Positions 17,838 to 27,706 of a DNA stretch of 64,000 bases are shown one piece after another. The DNA is from Gammaproteobacteria bacterium (GTDB taxonomy: Bacteria; Pseudomonadota; Gammaproteobacteria; Eutrophobiales; Eutrophobiaceae), in NCBI GenBank assembly GCA_004297165.1, contig SCUJ01000005.1:62001-126000 (forward strand), read 5' to 3'. The notes beneath the pieces were generated by a model. That model did no database searches and was not told the DNA's origin. It saw only the letters and a list, made by a program, of their open reading frames with translations. A program made the position numbers and the translations under genes. Positions within the stretch are counted from its first letter, which is position 1, and the number at the start of each line of letters is the position of its first letter.

Positions 17838-17911
17838 TTCACCCTGAGACTGGCGAAGGGCAACGAATTCTGGTTTTCCGTTAGTGCTTCGACAGGCACC
17901 GTACGAACGGG
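17838..17911. repeat. Degenerate dispersed repeat (CACCCTGAG...CGAAGGG type)
   Basis: CACCCTGAGACTGGCGAAGG at 17840 and GTGCTTCGACAGGCACCGTA at 17885 resemble the widespread proteobacterial repeat with CACCCTGAGCTTGTCGAAGG and the reverse TTCGACAGGCTC arms. The arms are decayed. It fills most of the creD-hemP gap. Confidence 0.55.
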
Positions 17912-17987
17912 TGCTGTGTATTAGTTCCTTGGGACACACCCTTCAGGTTGGTCCGGAATCCGGAACGTGCGTATTAAATTTCTGTTG

Positions 17988-18009
17988 CTAATGAGAATGT
18001 TTCTCGTTT
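17988..18009. promoter_or_regulatory. Fur-type box upstream of hemP
   Basis: AATGAGAATGTTTCTCGTT carries the dyad ATGAGAA/TTCTCGT typical of Fur sites. It lies 11-32 bases before the hemP ATG, where bound Fe-Fur would block transcription of hemP and the following TonB receptor. Confidence 0.8.
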
Positions 18010-18020
18010 ACTATATCCAT

Positions 18021-18194
18021 ATGGACAGTGCACGTAAGGAACAAAACTCATCACAACGCTCGGTGCCGGTCATCGATAATACCGTGGCCAGTATCGTGTT
18101 ACTGGGAGAGAAGAAATCCCTCGTGATTGAGCATAAGGGCGAGCGTTATCAACTCCGCGAGACCCGACAAGGAAAGTTGATACTGACCAAATAA
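18021..18194 (+). CDS. hemP: Hemin uptake protein HemP
   Basis: 57 residues. The C-terminal core VASIVLLGEKKSLVIEHKGE followed by RYQLRETRQGKLILTK is the HemP signature. HemP is a small cytoplasmic protein linked to haem uptake and, in some bacteria, to activation of the receptor gene. The ATG at 18021 is chosen because a longer frame (from 17967) would run through the Fur-type box. It lies 79 bases before a TonB receptor on the same strand, the usual hemP-receptor arrangement. Confidence 0.9.
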   Translation: MDSARKEQNSSQRSVPVIDNTVASIVLLGEKKSLVIEHKGERYQLRETRQGKLILTK

Positions 18195-18273
18195 CACCAC
18201 GGGGCGCAAGCCAGCCAGCCGCCAGCCATTTCCCGCCGGTTTCGTATTTCAATTCGAACTTGAGGAATGGCTT

Positions 18274-20277
18274 ATGACTAATAGTGAATTTGTGTCTATT
18301 GCCTGTCTGCTGGCGGGCCTCGCCGGTACGCAACCGGCGCTCGCGGCAACGACCGGACAGCCTGACGAAGAAATCGTCATCTGGGGAACCCGGGTAAAGA
18401 GTTCCTCGATCTTCCTGGACGAGGAGCAGATCGGCGTCAAGCAGGCGGATCACTTAAGCGATCTCCTGCGTGATATCCCGGGAGTGGATGTCGGCGGCAC
18501 TCATTCCCTCAACCAGCGCATCAACATCCGGGGGCTGGATGACACCGACCTCCAGGTAACCATCGACGGCGCGAATCAGAACAACTACATGTACCACCAC
18601 ATGGGTAACCTCCTGATCAACGCCGATATCCTGCGTGCCGTGGATGTTCAGGTCGGCGCCAACTCGGTGATCAACGGCGGGATGGGCGGTGCGGTCCACT
18701 TTGAGACCAAGGTTGCCGATGACCTCCTGAGCGCAGGGGAAAACTACGGCGCGCGCATGCAGACCGCCTACCACGATAACGCCCTCTGGTCCTATGGACT
18801 GACCGGTTACGCCCGGATAGGCGAAAGGCTGGATGCGGTTATGTATTACTCCCAGGTAGATCGGGACAACTTCGAGGACGGCGATGGCGTCGAGGTCTTT
18901 GGCAGCGACGGGGATCTCGAAAATCTCCTACTTAAAACCGGTTTCGCGATCGACGATCGGCAACGCCTGGCGCTGAGCTATGATCGTTACCGCGATTCAG
19001 GCAGTTACGCGGAACGTCCGGACATGGGCGTGCGCACCAATCAGGCTCTCTCCGCGGGCTTGTTATTCCCGACCGAATACGGGCGCGACACGCTAACAGC
19101 CGCCTATACTCTGGATCTCGGATCGGGCTTGAATCTGCGTCTCAGCGGCTTCCGGAACGAAACGGATCTCGAGCGGCTTGCAACGCTCACCAACAACAGG
19201 ACTGAGGGCAACGCCGCCAACCAGGGCGTTAGCTTGCTGGCCGAGTCGCGGATCGATTTCGCCGGTTTTGCGCATCGTCTGCTCTACGGTTTCGACTATC
19301 TGCATCAGGAAACCGACTATCGCTTGAAGTACGGTAACGGATCGCCAGACCGGACGGACCTCCAGCAGGCCGAAAATCTGGCCTTCTATGCCGAAGACCG
19401 CATCGGGATTGGCGAACGGTTTTCGCTCAAACCCGGCATCCGCGTCGATCGCTATGCCATGGACACGGACATCAATGATTCAGACTACACACGCTGGTCC
19501 TTCGGACTCGCGGGGGAATTCGTCATGACCGACCAATTACGGCTCCAAGGCGGGCGCACGGAATTTTTCAAGGGACCGGAACTCTCGGAGGTGTTCACTG
19601 GGGCGGGCATCGGCAACATCCCCAATCCTGACCTGGAGCCGGAGTCAGGCCATAACGACGAGTTGGGACTGCGTTTTCGCACCACGAACATGCTCGGCAT
19701 CGACTCCATCAACGCGAATTTCACCGTATTCCGGACCCGTCTGGAAGACAAGATCGAGGAGGTCGATTACCCGCTTGACGCCTGCACAGGCCGCGGCTGC
19801 GCCGGCTGGTACGACAATACCGGGGCAGTCGAGATCCAGGGTCTCGAAGCCGGCTTGAGCGTATTCAAAAACAACCTGAGCGCCACCGCGAGTTACTCCA
19901 AATCCGATTCCGAAGTCAAATCGACGGGTTTCCCGCTGGAACGGGAGGTTGGAGACAGCATCGGGCTCAGCCTCGATTACACATTCCCTTCGTTGCATCT
20001 CGATTTGAACTGGACCTCACGCTTCGCGCTCGATGAGACGGCCTCCGCCGCGGCCAAACAGGGATATGACCTTCACAACATTTCCGGCCGCTGGCAACCG
20101 GATTCTATTCGCGGCCTGAGTGTTACGCTCGGGGTGGAGAACCTGTTCGATGAACTCTATGTCTCGCATGCCTCGCGGGTCGGCGTCACGATACATCCGG
20201 TCTTCGGTCCGCTGGTGCTGGACGATTACGAACCGGGACGCAACATCAAGGCGACATTGAGTTACAAGTTCAATTGA
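18274..20277 (+). CDS. TonB-dependent receptor, probable haem or iron uptake
   Basis: 667 residues with a signal peptide ending GTQPALAA. The plug contains ADHLSDLLRDIPGVDVGGTH, INIRGLDDTDLQVTIDGANQ and VNSVINGG-like AGANSVINGGMGGAVHFET. The barrel has NPDLEPESGHNDELGLRF and ends in a receptor-type terminus with a final aromatic pair region (ATLSYKFN). The plug's NNYMYHHMGN segment is His-rich. Placement behind a Fur-type box and hemP points to haem, but the ligand is inferred from position only. Confidence 0.85.
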   Translation: MTNSEFVSIACLLAGLAGTQPALAATTGQPDEEIVIWGTRVKSSSIFLDEEQIGVKQADHLSDLLRDIPGVDVGGTHSLNQRINIRGLDDTDLQVTIDGANQNNYMYHHMGNLLINADILRAVDVQVGANSVINGGMGGAVHFETKVADDLLSAGENYGARMQTAYHDNALWSYGLTGYARIGERLDAVMYYSQVDRDNFEDGDGVEVFGSDGDLENLLLKTGFAIDDRQRLALSYDRYRDSGSYAERPDMGVRTNQALSAGLLFPTEYGRDTLTAAYTLDLGSGLNLRLSGFRNETDLERLATLTNNRTEGNAANQGVSLLAESRIDFAGFAHRLLYGFDYLHQETDYRLKYGNGSPDRTDLQQAENLAFYAEDRIGIGERFSLKPGIRVDRYAMDTDINDSDYTRWSFGLAGEFVMTDQLRLQGGRTEFFKGPELSEVFTGAGIGNIPNPDLEPESGHNDELGLRFRTTNMLGIDSINANFTVFRTRLEDKIEEVDYPLDACTGRGCAGWYDNTGAVEIQGLEAGLSVFKNNLSATASYSKSDSEVKSTGFPLEREVGDSIGLSLDYTFPSLHLDLNWTSRFALDETASAAAKQGYDLHNISGRWQPDSIRGLSVTLGVENLFDELYVSHASRVGVTIHPVFGPLVLDDYEPGRNIKATLSYKFN

Positions 20278-20289
20278 TCGGAAACAACT

Positions 20290-20322
20290 CCCCGCGCTGT
20301 GTTCTCAGCGCGGGGAGTCTTT
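20290..20322 (+). terminator. Bidirectional rho-independent terminator
   Basis: Arms CCCCGCGCTG (20290-20299) and CAGCGCGGGG (20306-20315) form a perfect 10-base stem with a 6-base loop. A short T-rich run follows on both strands. It separates the convergent receptor gene and GH3 gene. Confidence 0.85.
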
Positions 20323-20333
20323 GCCAGTGGATA

Positions 20334-22196
20334 TCAGACGTAATCCAGACCAAATCCATAAGTGAACAGCGGGTCATAGTCCGCGTCGCCGGCATTGATC
20401 GGGATCTGCGCCATGCCGCGCGGCCAGGTGCACGATAGCTTCCCCGTGGGTTTGGCATGTCCGAACAGGATATCGGCAACGCCCTGCCCCTCCGTGCCCG
20501 GCAGCCAGGCGGCGATCAAGGCGTCGGCCTCATCCAGGAGATCGCCCAGGATCAGGGGCCGCCCGGAGAGCAGGATCACGACCACCGGCAAGCCCGCCGC
20601 CTTTAACCGTGCGACAACCTCATGGTCCGCCGGGTCAATCGCGAGATCGGCGCGATCGCCGACCCCCTCGGCATAGGGAATCTCGCCAATGACGGCGATG
20701 CCGACCGAAGCCCCTTGGGCGCCGCTGCCGTCTGCGGAGTAACTCACATTCGCGGCGTCCCCGACCGCGGCTCGCAGCGCGGCCAGGATCGTCGTGCCGC
20801 CGGTGGTGACCTCGCCCATCTTGCCCTGCCATTCGACGGTCCAGCCGCCGCACTGCATGCCGATGTCGTCCGCACCGCGTCCGGCCACATGGATTTTCAC
20901 CCGTGCCGGATTCAGCGGAAGGATGTTTCCCGCGTTCTTTAACAGCACCAGGGATTCGCGCACCGCCTGCCGCGCGACCTCACGGTGTGCGGCGGAACCG
21001 AAGGTCTGATGCAAGTTGCGATCCGGGAGCTGATTGCGCTCCGGATCCAGCAGTCCCATGGCGGCCTTGACCCGCAGGATGCGCAGTACGGCATCGTCAA
21101 TCCGTGCCTGTGGCACCTTGCCCGCTTCGACCAGGGCCGTGAGCCGATCGATGAAATCCTCGAAGCGATCGGGTTCCATGGCCATGTCGATGCCGGCGTT
21201 GATCGATTGCATGATGGCGGTATCGCGATCGGGATCGACCTGCGATATCGCGTTGTAATCCGAGATCAGAAGACCCTCGAAGCCGAGTTCCTCTTTCAGG
21301 ATCTCCGTGAGAAGCCGCCGGATCCCCGTGACCTTCGCGCCATTCCAACTGTTGTAGGAGACCATGATGGTGCCAACGCCCGCCGCAATGGCATCCAGAT
21401 AAGGCGCGAGATGCACGCGCCGCAATTCGTCTTCATCCAGCCGCGTATCGCCCTGATCGATCCCGAACCGGCCGCGAAAGGCGCGCGATCCATACGTGGT
21501 GCCGCCATCGCCGAGATAGTGTTTCGCGCAGGCGAGCAGCGACAAGGGGTCGCTCAGGTCTTCGCCTTGCAGGCCGCGGATGGCGGCGGCGCCAAGGCTC
21601 GCGGAGAGTTGCGGGTCCTCGCCGAAGCCTTCATAGGTCCGGCCCCAACGCTCATCGCGCGGCACGGTGACGCAGGGCGCGAAGGTCCAGTGGATGCCCG
21701 TCGCCCGCACCTCTTCAGCGGTGATGCGGGCGATCCGTTCGACGAGGGCCGGATTGCGCGTGCAACCGAGCCCGATGTTGTGCGGGAAGATCACCGCGCC
21801 CAGAACGTTGCTGTGACCATGCACGGCATCGACGCCGTATAGGATGGGGATGCCAAGCCGGCTCTCCTGGCTTTTATCGATTAACCCGGCCACGGTGTCG
21901 GTCCAGGCCGCAAGACCGTTGCCTGCCTCGGGGTCGGCCCCGCCGCCGCTCAAGACCGAACCGAGCGCCAGACGCGCAACCGCGCTGCCGTCGCCCAACT
22001 GACCCAACTCCGCCTGAGTCATCTGACCGACCTTCTCCCGCAGGGTCATCCGCGCGAGCAACGGCCGCACTTGATCGTCGTATTTGGAGAATCGTCCCGG
22101 CGGCGTGCGTTTGCGCCAATCCTGAGAGCAGCTGGTGAAAAGCGGCAGACCCGCGCTGAGGATCAGCGTTGTCTGAAGAAATTTCCGACGTTGCAT
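20334..22196 (-). CDS. Glycoside hydrolase family 3 lipoprotein (beta-glucosidase/exo-beta-glucanase type)
   Basis: 620 residues. The N-terminus [20 protein letters not shown] ends in the lipobox FTSC, so it is probably a lipoprotein. The GH3 N-domain shows [52 protein letters not shown] and the nucleophile segment [13 protein letters not shown]. The C-domain has [35 protein letters not shown], and ends GFGLDYV without an Fn3 domain. GGWTVEWQG resembles exo-1,3/1,4-beta-glucanases. The substrate is likely a beta-glucan or cello-oligosaccharide. Confidence 0.93.
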   Translation of the reverse strand: MQRRKFLQTTLILSAGLPLFTSCSQDWRKRTPPGRFSKYDDQVRPLLARMTLREKVGQMTQAELGQLGDGSAVARLALGSVLSGGGADPEAGNGLAAWTDTVAGLIDKSQESRLGIPILYGVDAVHGHSNVLGAVIFPHNIGLGCTRNPALVERIARITAEEVRATGIHWTFAPCVTVPRDERWGRTYEGFGEDPQLSASLGAAAIRGLQGEDLSDPLSLLACAKHYLGDGGTTYGSRAFRGRFGIDQGDTRLDEDELRRVHLAPYLDAIAAGVGTIMVSYNSWNGAKVTGIRRLLTEILKEELGFEGLLISDYNAISQVDPDRDTAIMQSINAGIDMAMEPDRFEDFIDRLTALVEAGKVPQARIDDAVLRILRVKAAMGLLDPERNQLPDRNLHQTFGSAAHREVARQAVRESLVLLKNAGNILPLNPARVKIHVAGRGADDIGMQCGGWTVEWQGKMGEVTTGGTTILAALRAAVGDAANVSYSADGSGAQGASVGIAVIGEIPYAEGVGDRADLAIDPADHEVVARLKAAGLPVVVILLSGRPLILGDLLDEADALIAAWLPGTEGQGVADILFGHAKPTGKLSCTWPRGMAQIPINAGDADYDPLFTYGFGLDYV

Positions 22197-22338
22197 GTTG
22201 TATCCCTCCCTGCCGCCATCCTATAAAAACCATTAGTGAGTGTCGATGGCGATGATTTACCTTGCGCGATCATGGCCCGCGCAGATTAATAGGCATAAGA
22301 TTTCAGCCATTCACATAACCGATTATAAGGAGACTCTC

Positions 22339-22656
22339 ATGGCCTCAGACAATGGCAGCGTCCTCATGGGCATGATCTGGATGATCGTCTTTTCGATACT
22401 CCTCTTCTGGCTGCCGGGGCTCGGTGCGCTACTCGCCGGCATCGTGGGCGGCAAGGTAGCCGGGAACGTATTTAATGCACTGCTGGCGGCGATCCTGCCG
22501 GGGATCCTGCTGGCCGGCTTCATCTTCTTCTTCGCCTCGGCCTTCACCGGCCTGCCACTGGTGGGCGCCATCTTCGCGGGCGGTAGCATGCTCCTGTATC
22601 TGATCACCGTGCCGGTATTGCTGATCGGCGCGTTGATCGGCGGATTGCTGGCGTGA
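22339..22656 (+). CDS. Small integral membrane protein
   Basis: 105 residues from ATG 22339, which follows AAGGAG by 6 bases. It is almost wholly hydrophobic with about four segments: IWMIVFSILLFWLPGLGALL, Gly/Ala-rich GIVGGKVAGNVFNALLAAIL, GILLAGFIFFFASAF and MLLYLITVPVLLIGALIGGL. The glycine-zipper-like GIVGGKVAG stretch is notable. No function is known to me. Confidence 0.75.
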   Translation: MASDNGSVLMGMIWMIVFSILLFWLPGLGALLAGIVGGKVAGNVFNALLAAILPGILLAGFIFFFASAFTGLPLVGAIFAGGSMLLYLITVPVLLIGALIGGLLA

Positions 22657-22690
22657 TGGGTTCGTTGCCGGCCGGCGCCCTCTACCAGTT

Positions 22691-23332
22691 TCAGCCTGAA
22701 ACCCCCTGGCGTTGGCTGACGATAGCCAACCAGGATTGCTGCTCTCGTGGTAAGCCACGAGGGCGATAGTAGTGGTCGATTATTTTAAAACCCGCTTGCT
22801 GGAGATAGGCGGCACTGGTTTCGAGTTCCATGTAATGGCCATAGCGTTGCCCTTGCCACCCCTCGGAATTGCCTCTGGGGTTGGAGGAAAATAAAATGCC
22901 GCCGGTACGCAGGGCGCGGTGTAATTCCCGTAAAATCCGGGGCAGTTCCTGACTGGGTATGTGAAACAATGAAGCGTTGGCAAACACACCGTCGAAACTG
23001 CTCTCCTCCAGCGCCAGTTTCAGAAACTGCTGCTGTAGCACAGGACAACCGCTGAGTTTCCGCGCCATCTCACAAAACGTCTGACTGCCATCCAGCCCCA
23101 CCGGTCTGTGGCCCAACGATTTAAACGTGCAAATATCCCGTCCAGGACCGCAACCGAAGTCCAGGATATCCAGGAGTTTATCCTTGGGTAGCGCTTGCAG
23201 GAAGGCCTCGATATTCTGGCTGACATCGTGATCGCGCGTCCCGGCCCAAAAGGACTCGGCATTTTGCTCGTAATGGTCGAGGGTGCAGCCTTCTATTTCA
23301 TCGAGGATGTTGTGGGAGTTATCTATCGGCAT
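22691..23332 (-). CDS. Class I SAM-dependent methyltransferase
   Basis: 213 residues. SAM-binding motif I is ILDFGCGPGRDICTFKSLGH, followed by VGLDGSQTFCEMAR (acidic ribose contact), FDGVFANASLFHIPSQELPR (motif IV) and LHRALRTGGILFSSNPRG. This is a typical small-molecule-type methyltransferase; substrate unknown. No partner gene is adjacent. An inverted repeat sits about 85 bases upstream of the start. Confidence 0.9.
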   Translation of the reverse strand: MPIDNSHNILDEIEGCTLDHYEQNAESFWAGTRDHDVSQNIEAFLQALPKDKLLDILDFGCGPGRDICTFKSLGHRPVGLDGSQTFCEMARKLSGCPVLQQQFLKLALEESSFDGVFANASLFHIPSQELPRILRELHRALRTGGILFSSNPRGNSEGWQGQRYGHYMELETSAAYLQQAGFKIIDHYYRPRGLPREQQSWLAIVSQRQGVSG

Positions 23333-23418
23333 GGAGAAGCTTCAATCAAAGATACGCAGCTCGGTATACGTGGTCCGTTTCATGAAGCAAACCACCAACG
23401 CGAAGGTGACGATCATCA

Positions 23419-23438
23419 ATGTACGTTATCATGTACAT
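23419..23438. promoter_or_regulatory. Inverted repeat upstream of the methyltransferase
   Basis: ATGTAC and GTACAT arms are separated by 8 bases, about 85 bases before the methyltransferase start on the opposite strand. It could be an operator; there is no further support. Confidence 0.3.
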
Positions 23439-23673
23439 AATATACACCCGCTCCAGAGAAGCGAATGAGTGATGTCAGGGTAAATTTTTTACAGAGTACA
23501 GGCCGGCAAAGATAGGAAAACCACCGAAGCGAGGAGCGGTCCCGAACTCTGGCTCAATCTTCAGCGTGATTGGGACCTCTGGAATTCCATGCGCAGTCAT
23601 CAGAAGATTCAGCCGTTGAGTAAAGGCGGGTTAATACACGACTTTCATTTGGTGAATTCGGTACACATCCAGG

Positions 23674-23706
23674 CGTAGGTTGGGCTGAGCGCAGCGATGC
23701 CCAACA
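23674..23706. repeat. REP-like hairpin, family C
   Basis: GTTGGGC (23679-23685) and GCCCAAC (23699-23705) flank a GC-rich core TGAGCGCAGCGAT, preceded by GTAG. This matches the widespread GTAGGTTGGGCTGAGCGCAG element of proteobacteria. It lies just past the stop of the SWIM gene, in an otherwise featureless 390-base gap. Confidence 0.7.
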
Positions 23707-23720
23707 TAAATACACTGGGC

Positions 23721-25676
23721 TTAACCCGATCTCCCGCGACCCCCATCCGGTAACCTGTCGATTATCTCCATCAACCGCCGCTTCGCCTTGTGCCGCTCCC
23801 GCAGATCGTCGAGGAGTTGCCGCCATTCGGACAAGCGGCGCTGCCTGGCGTAAAGGTCGCGCATCATTCGCAAATAGCGGGCCGCCGCCTGGTAGGCCTT
23901 GGGTTTGACTTGTCCGATCTGGTTTTCGACAAGGGTGCGCCAGATATCAAGCGTGGCGTCCGGATGCGTTTTGGAGACCGCGGCGGCAACCGCTTCCGCA
24001 AGATCCGGGCCTATCCTGCGTTTGCTCTTGCGCAGGGCCTGATAGATATCCACGACGTCGTCGAGCCGCTGTTCCAGGACGGCTATCCGTATCAGGGTAT
24101 CGTAATCGGGAAACGCAAGGCGGTACATACGCCTTCCGGCGGTAGGCTCAACCTCGATCGCGGGCAATGGCCAGTCTTCCGGCCGGCCAGGATCGCCTGA
24201 TTCGAGATAACGCAGGATCACGGTACGCACCGTGGGCCAGCACTTTACCTTTTCTGATGCCTTCTGTATTTCGCGAAAGGAATCTGGGCCGGGAAGATTG
24301 AAGAATTCCTCAGCCCGGTAAGCCGCCACGAGGTCATGACGGCGCTCCCGCCGCGCCAGTTCCCGTAAGCGGTTCAGTAACTCACTGGCTATCCCCGGCG
24401 CCTCCTTCTCCGTGCTCCGGTAACCCTGGATACACCACTGCCGCGCCCGCTCCAGATCCCTCGCGGCGATCAATTCATCAGCCAGCCGCGCATAGCACAT
24501 GCAATAATCGGCCTCCGCTTCGAGCAACGGAATAACGCGCTCCTTCCAGCCGGCCCGGGCATAGGCATCGAGCAGCGCACTGAGTAGCCGTTCACGCGGC
24601 CAGCGGCGCATGAAATCCTTACCACGCGGTTTTGCCATGGCCCGCAACCTTTGTTCGAGTACACTCGCCACGTCCCGCCATTGGGCTTGCGTGTAGGCGC
24701 GCTTGTTCAACAGATTGCCGGCGCCGGATTCGAGCAAACTGTACTCGTCCTCCAGCAGCCGGTCGATAACCCACAGCAGTTGCTGCGGCGGCGGCTGTGA
24801 TGAGCGCGGCAGGGCGTCGAGGACGATCTCCAGGCACGCGGCGATGGCCTGCGCCGTCTCGCCCTCGTCGTTCGATTGTTCGACCTGTGCGTTGCCCCGC
24901 CGCCAGAGGTCCTCGCCCAGGCTGACCACCGCGTCGGCATGGCCCCCGGCGAGTAACGTCCGCAACCGCTCCGCAATCGGGGAGTAATCAGGCAGGTTAC
25001 CGATGCCTTTCCATGGGTTATACCAGACCGGCTCGGCGGTAATGCGCGCAATATCTTTACGCACTGCCGCGACAATCTTGTCCACCTTGCCGGTGGCCAG
25101 ATGTTCCTGTTCATGGATGCGCCGATGGGCTTTCGGATCGCGATCGGCGATGTCGATCAGCAGATCGCGCAGCGTTTCGGCGTCTTTGTCCGCAAGCAGC
25201 TTTGCGATAGCGGCACGCGTGCCGGGGTTTCGCGCAGGGATCTTCCGTATCGGCGCCGCGCCGACTTCGTATTCCACGTCCTCATTATCATCGTCTTTCC
25301 GATAATCAGCTTCTTCGCCAAGCAATGCGCTATGCAAATAATCGTCCTCTCCGAGCGCCGGGATCTTCTTCTTGCGCCGGATCAAGTCCGCGCCCGCCAG
25401 CAGGAGCGCCACGGCGTGCTTGCACGGACCATCGTCATACGGGCAGGTGCAATATTCGTCGAACTCCCCGCTTTCGTCGATCCGCACGGAGGTGGCGTAA
25501 CGGCTCGTGCCCATGACCCACGCGGCCAGCGCCCCATCCGGCGTGAGATGGACTTTCTCGACTTGACCGACATAGCTCTCGCCGCGTTTCAGGATCGTGT
25601 CGCCCGCCCAGTCGCGGAGATCGTCGGAGGTGAGGGTGGCAAGGGTTTTCTGTAAGGTTCGGTTCAGGGTTGGCAT
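23721..25676 (-). CDS. SWIM zinc finger protein
   Basis: 651 residues. A SWIM zinc finger lies at residues ~70-95: FDEYCTCPYDDGPCKHAVAL gives the C-x-C-x(n)-C-x-H ligands. The rest is alpha-helical and resembles TPR-like SWIM proteins of unknown role (LLDAYARAGWKERVIPLLEA, RDLERARQWCIQGYRSTEKE). SWIM domains bind nucleic acid or proteins, for example beside SNF2 helicases; none is next to this gene. An acidic insert (DYRKDDDNEDVEYE) follows the finger. Confidence 0.88.
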   Translation of the reverse strand: MPTLNRTLQKTLATLTSDDLRDWAGDTILKRGESYVGQVEKVHLTPDGALAAWVMGTSRYATSVRIDESGEFDEYCTCPYDDGPCKHAVALLLAGADLIRRKKKIPALGEDDYLHSALLGEEADYRKDDDNEDVEYEVGAAPIRKIPARNPGTRAAIAKLLADKDAETLRDLLIDIADRDPKAHRRIHEQEHLATGKVDKIVAAVRKDIARITAEPVWYNPWKGIGNLPDYSPIAERLRTLLAGGHADAVVSLGEDLWRRGNAQVEQSNDEGETAQAIAACLEIVLDALPRSSQPPPQQLLWVIDRLLEDEYSLLESGAGNLLNKRAYTQAQWRDVASVLEQRLRAMAKPRGKDFMRRWPRERLLSALLDAYARAGWKERVIPLLEAEADYCMCYARLADELIAARDLERARQWCIQGYRSTEKEAPGIASELLNRLRELARRERRHDLVAAYRAEEFFNLPGPDSFREIQKASEKVKCWPTVRTVILRYLESGDPGRPEDWPLPAIEVEPTAGRRMYRLAFPDYDTLIRIAVLEQRLDDVVDIYQALRKSKRRIGPDLAEAVAAAVSKTHPDATLDIWRTLVENQIGQVKPKAYQAAARYLRMMRDLYARQRRLSEWRQLLDDLRERHKAKRRLMEIIDRLPDGGRGRSG

Positions 25677-25770
25677 TTCAAAATGTTATTACATCCTTCA
25701 GCGACCATCAAAGTGTCGTGATAGGTGATAGCGAAATTTCCGTGTGTTATGAAATATCTGAAAAGAGTCT

Positions 25771-25868
25771 ATCTCGTCTTGCCGGTGCAGGCCGGCATCC
25801 AGTAAACATATGTTATTAACTGGCTTCCGACTCATCGTACCCTTCTGGTCTCCACCGGAATGACGATA
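25771..25868. repeat. Degenerate dispersed repeat (CTGGATGCCGGC type)
   Basis: GCCGGTGCAGGCCGGCATCC near 25780 and TCCACCGGAATGACG near 25851 resemble the two ends of the common CTGGATTCCCGC...GGAATGACG repeat, with decayed middles. It occupies most of the 25,677-25,984 gap; I see no gene there. Confidence 0.5.
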
Positions 25869-25984
25869 AATGATATTAGACAAATGTTCGGGTCTTCCTC
25901 AAGTAAGTACTCCTGCTCCTTCGGGCTCTTGAAGAAGAGCGGTAGGTAGTTGCCTATTTCAACGGCATCTTCCTTGGCTATTCC

Positions 25985-27706
25985 TCAGAAGCGGAACCCG
26001 AACAATCCACCGCTTTCCTCGGCATCAGTCAACACTGTTGGGAGCACGTGGTCGTGCAGGTTAAAACCCGCGACAGTCTCCTTGAAAGCATCGTCTTCAT
26101 TCATCGTCACGAGGTACTGAAAGCCCAGCTCCTTCGCTGTTTCGGCACCGACCTTCAGTGCGCTGATCAGCTGCCGGCCATCGACCCCGTCAAAGAGATG
26201 GCTATCGTGAATCAGGAAGCCCGGCCCGACGCCTCGACTGGCGCATAGACTCATGAGCATCATGTCGAAGCAGAAGATCTGCATATTCTTGATGCCCTTG
26301 CTGCGGGAGCCCTGCATCGGAAATTGGAACACCGGACCATTGGAGGTTTCCTCCACGGTCATGCTGCCGGCGGACTCGTACAGTCGCTTCGATGTCTCCT
26401 CGAACGCGAGAATAGCCTCGGACAAGCGCGTCCTCTGCTCGGCAAAGTCGCGCCGCAGGCGCAGCGTCAATCGGTTTCGCTCGATCTCAAGCTCGTTCTT
26501 CGTGCCCTCCAGTTGTTCGGCGGCTTCGAAACGTTGCCGCAGGGACTCAACCGTCGCTTCTATGCGCCCAGCTTCCCCTTGTAGCTGGGAGAACTGGTCC
26601 AGCGCGCCGTGACTCCGAAGCACGCCCATCACGGTTGCGCGCCGCGCGTCAAGCCGGGCCTTCTCCTGCTCGCGCGTCGCAACGCGTTGTTTCGCAGCGT
26701 CCAATTCTCCGGCGAGGTAGTCCTGCCGATTCCGGATGACAGACTCGTGGAAACTCCGCACTTCGTCATAGCGCCTGACGGCGACGCTCGGAAGTGCAAT
26801 ACCAGCTTCCGCATAGACACGCTGTAGATCCGTGAGTGACGGCGGTGACTCAGCCTTCATCGCCCGTTCCATATCGCCGATCGATGCCGTGTCGATGACA
26901 TTGGCGTTTGACAGATCACTGATTGCGCGAGTCAGTTGATCGGCCTCGGCCTCGAGTTCTGTGTACTGTGGTAGCACACGAAACGCGTCGACCTGGGACT
27001 TCAGATGTGCGAGTCGGGCCTCCTCGACGGTCAATTGAGTACGCAGATCAGATGCCTTTCCGATGTACCCGCCGAACGCACCGTCGCCCGCCGCCTTCTT
27101 CAGCTCCTTGAGGGTCTTCTCCCGATCCCGGACTTTCTGCCAGTCGCTTGCGATTCTCCAATCCAGGCTGAGCAAGAACAGCAGGGCGACCTGCCAGTCG
27201 CCCGCTTGTTGCATGGTTGCTTGCTTCTCCGGGGACGTGAATGCACCGCTCAACTGCCGGCGTACAAAGTAGGCGAACAGGGATCGGAAGGTCGGGGCGC
27301 GGCCAGCATTGTCAGGCTCCTCGTGCAATCCGAACATCGTTTCACCGAGGACTGTAATCCACTCGGTATTCGAGAGACTGGTCTTGCCACGCAGAAAACT
27401 AGCACCCTTGCAACGAATCTTCGATTTCTGATGTCCGGAGCGTTCAACGACAAGCCTCTCCCCGCCGAAGTCTAACTCAATCCCGAACGATTCGTCGGCA
27501 AGCGCTTCCGATCGGAAAATGGAATCCTTCCCAACGTCGGAGCCCGTCAGAAAATGCACAATCTCGATCAGGCTGGTCTTGCCTGCGCGGTTGCGGGTTT
27601 GTCTGTCAGTGGCGCCGGCTTCCTTCTGCGCGATCAGCACATTCAGGCCAGGATTGAGCTCCAGGGTCTTAAACGTTGCGAGACTGCTGTAGATGCGGTG
27701 GATCAT
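25985..27706 (-). CDS. ABC-three-component system ATPase, DUF2326 domain
   Basis: 573 residues, SMC/RecN-like ABC ATPase without membrane parts. A P-loop reads RNRAGKTSLIEIVHFL (residues ~36-51). Long coiled-coil arms follow (SDWQKVRDREKTLKELKKAA; LDAAKQRVATREQEKARLDA). Walker B is GPGFLIHDSHLFDGVDGRQL near residue 497, the DUF2326 hallmark. Such ATPases with a middle component and a C-terminal effector form ABC-3C systems proposed to act in conflict with foreign DNA. The start overlaps the stop of the middle component by 4 bases. It is the last gene of the six-gene operon. Confidence 0.88.
   Translation of the reverse strand: MIHRIYSSLATFKTLELNPGLNVLIAQKEAGATDRQTRNRAGKTSLIEIVHFLTGSDVGKDSIFRSEALADESFGIELDFGGERLVVERSGHQKSKIRCKGASFLRGKTSLSNTEWITVLGETMFGLHEEPDNAGRAPTFRSLFAYFVRRQLSGAFTSPEKQATMQQAGDWQVALLFLLSLDWRIASDWQKVRDREKTLKELKKAAGDGAFGGYIGKASDLRTQLTVEEARLAHLKSQVDAFRVLPQYTELEAEADQLTRAISDLSNANVIDTASIGDMERAMKAESPPSLTDLQRVYAEAGIALPSVAVRRYDEVRSFHESVIRNRQDYLAGELDAAKQRVATREQEKARLDARRATVMGVLRSHGALDQFSQLQGEAGRIEATVESLRQRFEAAEQLEGTKNELEIERNRLTLRLRRDFAEQRTRLSEAILAFEETSKRLYESAGSMTVEETSNGPVFQFPMQGSRSKGIKNMQIFCFDMMLMSLCASRGVGPGFLIHDSHLFDGVDGRQLISALKVGAETAKELGFQYLVTMNEDDAFKETVAGFNLHDHVLPTVLTDAEESGGLFGFRF

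Noticed and set aside
18454-18774. Minus-strand frame within the TonB receptor
   Set aside because: It has no start site or homology and lies over strongly conserved plug coding.
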